A DNA stretch of 48,103 bases from Myxococcales bacterium. GTDB taxonomy: Bacteria; Myxococcota; Myxococcia; Myxococcales; Myxococcaceae. The translations under genes were made by a program, and so were the position numbers. Below, one piece after another: positions 44,094-48,103 of the stretch (position 1 is the stretch's first letter; the number at the start of each line of letters is the position of its first letter). Location of the stretch: positions 1-48,103 of the forward strand of contig JACPVI010000034.1 in NCBI GenBank assembly GCA_016191815.1. Reading direction: 5' to 3'. A model generated the notes under the pieces. That model did not search any database. It saw only the letters and a program-made list of their open reading frames with translations, and was not told the origin of the DNA.

Positions 44094-45662
44094 GTGCAGA
44101 GGCGCGGACTTTCGGGCGCGGCCGGCTGGCCCGTCGCCCTCACGCTCTTGTTCTCGGCATCGCCCGCCCTCGCCGAGTCCAGGCGAATCGCGGTGGTGGC
44201 AGGCAACAACGCCGGCTCGGGCGAGCTGCCGCCCCTCCGCTACGCGGAGAACGACGCGGGGAAGATGGCGCGCGTGCTGGTAGAGCTGGGCGAGGTGGCG
44301 GAGGAGGACGTGAGGCTGCTGCAGGGCCGTGGGGTCTCCGAGCTGGAGAAGTCCTTCGCCGAGGCCAGGGAGCGGGTGGCCGCCCTCGAGCGCTCGCCCG
44401 ACACCCGGACGGTCCTCCTCTTCTACTTCTCCGGACACAGCGACGGCGAGGCGATCGAGATGGGGAGGGAGAAGCTCCCCTACGGACGGCTCAAGGCGCT
44501 CCTCGCCGGCACCGGGGCGGACGTGCGGGTGGCCATCGTGGACGCCTGCAAGAGCGGCGCGGCGGTACTGGAGAAGGGCGGGCGGCCGGCGGAGCCGTTC
44601 ACCATCAAGCTCACCGACTCCCTGGTGGCCACCGGCGAGGCCTTCATCACCTCCAGCGCGGCGGACGAGTCGGCCCTGGAGTCGGCGGAGGTGATGGGCA
44701 GCTTCTTCACCCACAACCTGGTGTCCGGGCTGCGCGGGGCGGCGGACGAGTCGGGGGACAAGCTGGTGACGCTGGCCGAGGCCTACCGCTACGCCTACGA
44801 CCGGACCGTCTCCGCCACCGCGATGATGCCGGTGGGCTCGCAGCACCCCACCTACGACTACCGCTTGTCGGGGCAGGGTGAGCTGGTGCTCTCCACGCTG
44901 CTTCGCACTTCGGCGCTCCTGGTCCTGCCCCAGGGGGCGGAGCGCGCGCTGGTGACGGATCTCTCGCGGGACCAGGTGCTGGTGGAGCTGCCGCAGTCGG
45001 CCGCCCGCGAGGTGGCGGTTGCCCCCGGCAGCTACGGAGTGCGCCTGTTCAAAGAAGGGAAATCCTTCGGGGGCCGCTACCAGGTGGGCGAGCGCTCCCG
45101 CACCGTGGTGCGCTGGGAGGAGCTGTCGCCGCTCTCCAGCTCGGTGGTGGTGGCGGCCAAGGGCGCGGAGGTGCGAAAGCCCGCGCCGGAGCCTTCCCCG
45201 CGGGCGCCGCTCTTGGCCCTGTCCTTGGGCGGAGCCCTGGGGGTGGCACAGGGATTGGGGCTCCAGGGGATGGCGCGGCTCACCTTCGAGCCGTCGTCCT
45301 CCTCCGGGCTGTCCTTCGGGCTGCTCGGGGCCACCGGGAGCTCCGCCGCCGAGGGCTTCAGCGAGAGCGGGTTGCAGCTTCGCGCCGGCTATCGCCTGGT
45401 GTGGAGTTTCGGGGCGGTGTCCCTCTCGGCCGGAGGGGAGTTGGGCTTGGCCTACGTGTGGCAGCGATTCCCCGCGGAGCCCACGAGGTCGGCGCTCTCC
45501 TTGGGTGCGGGGCCGCGAGGCACGGTGCGCGTGCAGGCTTGGGGGCCGGTGTGGCTTTCGGCGGAGGCGGACCTCCCGGTGTTCCTCTTCTCCACCGACG
45601 GGCGGCTGCAACTGGTGCCGATGCCCACCGGCAGCGTCGGCCTGGCGCTGATGCTGAGGTGA
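44094..45662 (+). CDS. Secreted caspase-like (C14) protein with C-terminal beta-barrel-like region
   Basis: The 522-residue product has a signal peptide ending ALA (residue about 27), then a caspase fold at about 30-260. The catalytic dyad is visible as His115 (FYFSGHSDG) and Cys152 (VAIVDACKSGA), with a later ITSSAADESALES. After a middle beta-rich domain, the last 150 residues are alternating amphipathic stretches (LSLGGALGVAQG, GLSFGLLGATG, LQLRAGYRLVWSFGAVSLSAGGELGLAYVW, LSAEADLPVFLF, GSVGLALMLR) like an outer-membrane barrel. GTG 44094 directly follows the anti-sigma stop. Such a layout would place a caspase in the periplasm, anchored to the outer membrane. Substrate unknown. Confidence 0.88.
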   Translation: MQRRGLSGAAGWPVALTLLFSASPALAESRRIAVVAGNNAGSGELPPLRYAENDAGKMARVLVELGEVAEEDVRLLQGRGVSELEKSFAEARERVAALERSPDTRTVLLFYFSGHSDGEAIEMGREKLPYGRLKALLAGTGADVRVAIVDACKSGAAVLEKGGRPAEPFTIKLTDSLVATGEAFITSSAADESALESAEVMGSFFTHNLVSGLRGAADESGDKLVTLAEAYRYAYDRTVSATAMMPVGSQHPTYDYRLSGQGELVLSTLLRTSALLVLPQGAERALVTDLSRDQVLVELPQSAAREVAVAPGSYGVRLFKEGKSFGGRYQVGERSRTVVRWEELSPLSSSVVVAAKGAEVRKPAPEPSPRAPLLALSLGGALGVAQGLGLQGMARLTFEPSSSSGLSFGLLGATGSSAAEGFSESGLQLRAGYRLVWSFGAVSLSAGGELGLAYVWQRFPAEPTRSALSLGAGPRGTVRVQAWGPVWLSAEADLPVFLFSTDGRLQLVPMPTGSVGLALMLR

Positions 45663-45663
45663 C
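45634..45663 (+). repeat. 30-bp direct repeat, copy 1 (end of the caspase gene)
   Basis: This stretch, covering the last codons and stop of the caspase gene, recurs at 46733-46762 with one mismatch (29 of 30). The Cys-rich gene lies between the copies. The core shared segment is GGCCTGGCGCTGATGC. Confidence 0.9.
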
Positions 45664-46650
45664 TCAGCGGCAATACCCGTCGTCTTCGCAGGTGCCTCCA
45701 GGGCATTGAAACCCCATGTTTCGGCAGTCCGCGAGGCAGAAGCCCGCACCTCCGTCGCTTCCCTTGACCGGGTAGCAGAGGTAGCCGGGCCGGCAAGAGC
45801 TCTGGCCTCCGTCTTCCGGGGTGCAGAAGGCGTGGCACAGAGGGGGATGCGGCCAACCGAGCGGGTGCCGCTCCGCGCAGATTCCGCCGTCGCCGCACAG
45901 GGACGGCTCTTCCCGGCACGGCGCCGAGCAGTGCCCGCCGGGCCAGCCGCTGAGCCCACCGTCCAGCTTCCACTCCGTCTCGCAGAAGCCGTCCGGTGGG
46001 GGGCCACGGCACAGCGAGTCGTCCATGCAGGGACCGCCCATCTGACCGGGAAGGGCGGGGCCCGCGTCCTGGAGCGGGTCGCGGGCGATCCAGCAAAGCT
46101 CCCGGCCGTAGCTCACGCCGGGGGCAATTCTGCAAGCGTACCCGGGCGTGCGACAGGGGGCGGCGTCGCTGCAACTCTGCACGCACATTTCCGAAACCCC
46201 GTCTGCTCGCCAGCAGAGGGAATCGGGCGGGCACTGCCAAGAGCCGGATCCGCAGCTGGTTGTGCAATAGCCGTCTCGGTAGAGCAGTCCGGACCATGTC
46301 CACTTCAGGCATTCGCCCCCAGGCAATTGCGAACAATCGCCATCGCTGTCGCAGGGCGCCCCCACCACGCCGATGGGCCGCACCGGATAGTCGAAGTCGT
46401 CGCATGCATCAATGCAGGCGCCACCCCAGCAGCAGGCGCTGGATTTTGGACACCCCTTGCATTGGCCGCCGTCTATGCCGCAGGCCTCCAGGCGGTCACC
46501 GGGCAGGCAGCGACCGTCCGCATCGCAGCAGCCGCGGCAGGTCTTCTCGCAGCGGGAGCAGTTGCAGTTGACCGCAGCGAACATCGGCACCACCAGCGCC
46601 GCGACGACTACCAGCCATCGAGCACGGCCCGCTTTCAACCGCAGTGGCAC
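45664..46650 (-). CDS. Cys-rich exported protein, paralogue of the 4392 gene
   Basis: The 328-residue product has a hydrophobic N-terminal segment (WLVVVAALVVPMFAAVNC) and many Cys (CEKTCRGCC, CGIDGGQCKGC). It matches the protein of 4392-5648 in its C-terminal half: PPDGFC, GWPGGHCSAPC, CGDGGIC, and CRNMGFQCPGG against CNNPGNACPQG. It lacks the poly-Gly linker. The start is not certain: GTG 46650 has GGAGGAG about ten bases upstream and gives a good signal peptide, whereas TTG 46701 would add 17 polar residues. The gene runs against the caspase gene, with its stop codon one base after it, and lies between 30-bp direct repeats. Confidence 0.85.
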   Translation of the reverse strand: MPLRLKAGRARWLVVVAALVVPMFAAVNCNCSRCEKTCRGCCDADGRCLPGDRLEACGIDGGQCKGCPKSSACCWGGACIDACDDFDYPVRPIGVVGAPCDSDGDCSQLPGGECLKWTWSGLLYRDGYCTTSCGSGSWQCPPDSLCWRADGVSEMCVQSCSDAAPCRTPGYACRIAPGVSYGRELCWIARDPLQDAGPALPGQMGGPCMDDSLCRGPPPDGFCETEWKLDGGLSGWPGGHCSAPCREEPSLCGDGGICAERHPLGWPHPPLCHAFCTPEDGGQSSCRPGYLCYPVKGSDGGAGFCLADCRNMGFQCPGGTCEDDGYCR

Positions 46651-46732
46651 CGGGAGCGACTCCTCCGCCGCAGCTTGATTCTTCTCGCCTCCGGCGAGCA
46701 AGCTGGCCCAGGCGTGAGGTGAGACCTCGCTG

Positions 46733-46762
46733 GCGTCGGCCTGGCGCTGATGCAGAGGTGAC
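46733..46762 (+). repeat. 30-bp direct repeat, copy 2
   Basis: Copy of the caspase 3' end (45634-45663) with one A-for-T change. It lies outside any gene and borders the 1.07-kb segment with the Cys-rich gene. Confidence 0.9.
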
Positions 46763-46793
46763 GGTCAGCTGGTCGACTCTCTCCGTTTGGCCT

Positions 46794-46810
46794 GCACGTA
46801 GGATACGTGC
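46794..46810. promoter_or_regulatory. Operator-like palindrome before vapBC
   Basis: GCACGTA-GGA-TACGTGC is a perfect 17-bp palindrome with a 3-base centre, 13 bases before the antitoxin ATG. VapB-type antitoxins usually repress their own operon through such sites. Confidence 0.55.
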
Positions 46811-46823
46811 TACACCACGGCCC

Positions 46824-47063
46824 ATGGCCAAGCAGAACCTGACCGTGCGGCTCGACAAGGAGATCATCCGCAAGGCGCGGATGCTGGCGGCCGAGCGAGG
46901 CAGCTCGATCAGCGAGCTCGTCTCGCGGACGATCGACGAGATGGTCTCGAAGGCCGAGTCCTACGACCGGGCTCGTGACCGGGCGCTGAGGCTACTGGAG
47001 CAAGGCTTCCATATGGGCAAGGCGAGGCGCGTCTCTCGCAGCGAGCTCCATGAGCGCCGATAA
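46824..47063 (+). CDS. vapB: Antitoxin of a VapBC-type module
   Basis: The 79-residue protein has a ribbon-helix-helix-like N-terminus (NLTVRLDKEIIRKARMLAAERGSSISELVSRTIDEMV) and a charged, probably flexible C-terminal tail (GFHMGKARRVSRSELHERR) that would wrap the toxin. The ATG at 46824 starts exactly at the domain. It overlaps the toxin gene by 14 bases. The symbol is given from operon context; the protein resembles the small RHH antitoxins paired with PIN toxins. Confidence 0.88.
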   Translation: MAKQNLTVRLDKEIIRKARMLAAERGSSISELVSRTIDEMVSKAESYDRARDRALRLLEQGFHMGKARRVSRSELHERR

Positions 47064-47478
47064 GGTCTTCGTCGACACCAACGTTCTCGTTTGCGCGCAC
47101 AACGCCGACGCCAGCTCCAAACACGAGATGGCCAAGGCGCGCATCGCCGAGCTCTGGCGCGCAGGGCTCGGCGTCATCAGCGTCCAAGTGCTTCAGGAGC
47201 TCTACGTGACGGTCACCCGGAAGATTCCGGTTCCGCTCCCCCGGAAGACCGCCCGCGAGCTCATTCGCAACTACCAGCCATGGCTCACTGCGCCTACGGA
47301 CCTCGATTTGATCTCGCGCGCCACTGAGGTCGAGGAGCTTCATCAACTGTCGTTCTGGGATGCTCTGATCGTCGCAGCGGCTCACCGGGCCGGAGCCGCG
47401 GTGCTGCTTACGGAGGACTTGAACGACGGGCAGCTCATCGAGGGCGTGAGGATAGAGAATCCGTTCCGACCGATATGA
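47050..47478 (+). CDS. vapC: PIN-domain toxin of a VapBC-type module
   Basis: VapC proteins are Mg-dependent ribonucleases that cut specific RNAs when the antitoxin is lost. The 142-residue product has the PIN acidic residues in VFVDTNVLV (Asp), SVQVLQELYV (Glu), SFWDALIVAAA (Asp) and LLTEDLND (Asp). All four positions are conserved, so it is predicted to be active. It overlaps the antitoxin by 14 bases. The module stands next to the repeat-bounded Cys-rich gene. Confidence 0.93.
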   Translation: MSADKVFVDTNVLVCAHNADASSKHEMAKARIAELWRAGLGVISVQVLQELYVTVTRKIPVPLPRKTARELIRNYQPWLTAPTDLDLISRATEVEELHQLSFWDALIVAAAHRAGAAVLLTEDLNDGQLIEGVRIENPFRPI

Positions 47479-47551
47479 GCCGGATACGCCCCGACGACAC
47501 TATGGCCGCGCCGCCTTGACCCCCCGCGAGGGCGGTCCGTATCGTCCGACC

Positions 47552-47656
47552 GTGCTCGCCTCGCTCGCGCTGTTGTTGCTCGCGGCGGATCCGGGCCTCG
47601 CCCTGGCGGAGCAGGCCTTCGAGCAAGGCGTGGTGGTGAAGGAGACGATGCTGTGA
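47552..47656 (+). CDS. Small open frame upstream of the ceramidase-like gene
   Basis: A 34-residue frame starts at GTG 47552 and begins with a hydrophobic run (LASLALLLLAADPGLALA) followed by a short polar tail. Its stop overlaps the next start (GTGA). It could be a short leader or membrane peptide, or the remnant of a longer gene. No ribosome site is clear and the length is small, so it may be chance. Confidence 0.3.
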   Translation: MLASLALLLLAADPGLALAEQAFEQGVVVKETML

Positions 47657-48103
47657 GGCGGCGGCCGATCCTCCGGGCCACCGCGATGGCGGCGCTGCTC
47701 GTCGCGGGAGGCACCTACGCCATCGCCTCGCTTGACTTCTGTGGGCCCTGGCCGGTCGAGGAGCCCGCGGTGCTGGGCGCGGGCGCCGCCCGAGGGAAGC
47801 TCCGCGCCGGCGCTGCTCGGGTGGAGCTATCACCACCTTTCCCGGTGGTGGCCGCAGGCTACCCTCCGCCGCGCTCGGTGGCCGACCGCGCCGAGCACCC
47901 GCTCCACGCCCGCGCGCTGGTGCTGGAAGCGGAATCGGTGCGAGTGGGGCTCGTTTCCTTGGACCTGCTCTCGGTGCCGGCGCCGCTCGCCGAGGAGATC
48001 CGCTCCCGCGTTTCAGCGCTGGGACTGGCCGACCTCTGGGTGTCGGCGACCCACACCCACTCGTCCTTCGGAGGCTATGACGCGCGCCTCGTCTCGGAGC
48101 TGG
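47653..48103 (+). CDS. Neutral ceramidase-like protein, N-terminal part
   Basis: The frame from GTG 47653 is open to the window end (150 residues seen). After a hydrophobic N-terminal segment (ATAMAALLVAGGTYAIAS) comes KLRAGAARVELSPPFPVVAAGYPPPR, then HPLHARALVLEAESVRVGLVSLDLL and WVSATHTHSSFGGY. The pattern of an Ala-x-Gly start with 'SP', 'LHARALVL' and a 'THTHS' motif with zinc-ligand His is typical of the neutral/alkaline ceramidase N-terminal domain. Such enzymes hydrolyse ceramide or act on related lipids. The gene is incomplete here. Confidence 0.75.
   Translation, partial: MRRRPILRATAMAALLVAGGTYAIASLDFCGPWPVEEPAVLGAGAARGKLRAGAARVELSPPFPVVAAGYPPPRSVADRAEHPLHARALVLEAESVRVGLVSLDLLSVPAPLAEEIRSRVSALGLADLWVSATHTHSSFGGYDARLVSEL

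Noticed and set aside
43320-46007. Nearly 900-codon minus-strand frame opposite the sigma/anti-sigma/caspase operon
   Set aside because: The plus-strand genes are supported by motifs and tight overlaps; the antisense frame is Gly/Arg/His-rich without a domain.

Overview
The window is strongly GC-rich, with long open frames on both strands of most genes. Gene content points to a myxobacterium-like member of the Myxococcota: several secreted or lipid-anchored Cys-rich proteins with Asp-Ala-Gly linkers, a MopE-like protein, a PEGA-domain protein, a Ser/Thr-kinase-like protein, an NtrC-family activator, Kdo genes of a Gram-negative envelope, and split complex I genes. No rRNA, tRNA, phage, insertion sequence or CRISPR was found. 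The species cannot be named from the sequence alone.

Layout. 1-4170: a repeat-bearing leader, a degenerate subtilase-like/EF-hand protein without a visible signal peptide, a 23-bp inverted repeat, a class III nucleotide cyclase, and divergent ssb. 4171-9628: two Cys-rich lipoproteins flanking a leucine-dehydrogenase-type enzyme, then a phosphoribosyltransferase. 9629-13159: selB translationally coupled to an NtrC-type regulator. 13160-21833: a minus-strand complex I cluster, nuoE-F-J-K-L-M-N, without G, H, I or A-D. It is divided from a PilZ-receiver protein by back-to-back promoters that share a -35 region. 21941-27614: a signalling region with PilZ-receiver, a winged-helix/pseudokinase, a MshEN-like protein, a Cys-rich lipoprotein and an HTH-receiver protein. 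27665-33877: a Kdo block (pyrG-kdsA-kdsC, with kdsB nearby), an aldo/keto reductase and wecB. 33878-42668: a striking palindromic inverted repeat, a MopE-like lipoprotein coupled to a PEGA protein, an RluA-type pseudouridine synthase, a receiver-histidine kinase, glgP and purF. 42857-48103: an operon of ECF sigma, zinc-binding anti-sigma and a secreted caspase-like/barrel protein, then a Cys-rich gene lying between 30-bp direct repeats, a vapBC module with an operator-like palindrome, and the start of a ceramidase-like gene cut by the window end.

How they work together. PyrG makes the CTP that KdsB uses, and KdsA and KdsC make Kdo, so the 28-32 kb block supplies activated Kdo for lipopolysaccharide. 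WecB supplies UDP-ManNAc for surface glycans. The nuo genes encode the NADH-input and proton-pumping parts of complex I, so the rest must lie elsewhere. SelB implies that the organism makes selenoproteins, though none is seen here.

The most unusual items are the ECF sigma/DUF4384-like anti-sigma/caspase-barrel operon, the ClpX-type zinc finger fused to KdsB, the predicted pseudokinase, a family of intergenic elements built from GTCGAG-type heptamers, and the 22-bp inverted repeat at about 34.0 kb whose two arms are themselves palindromes.
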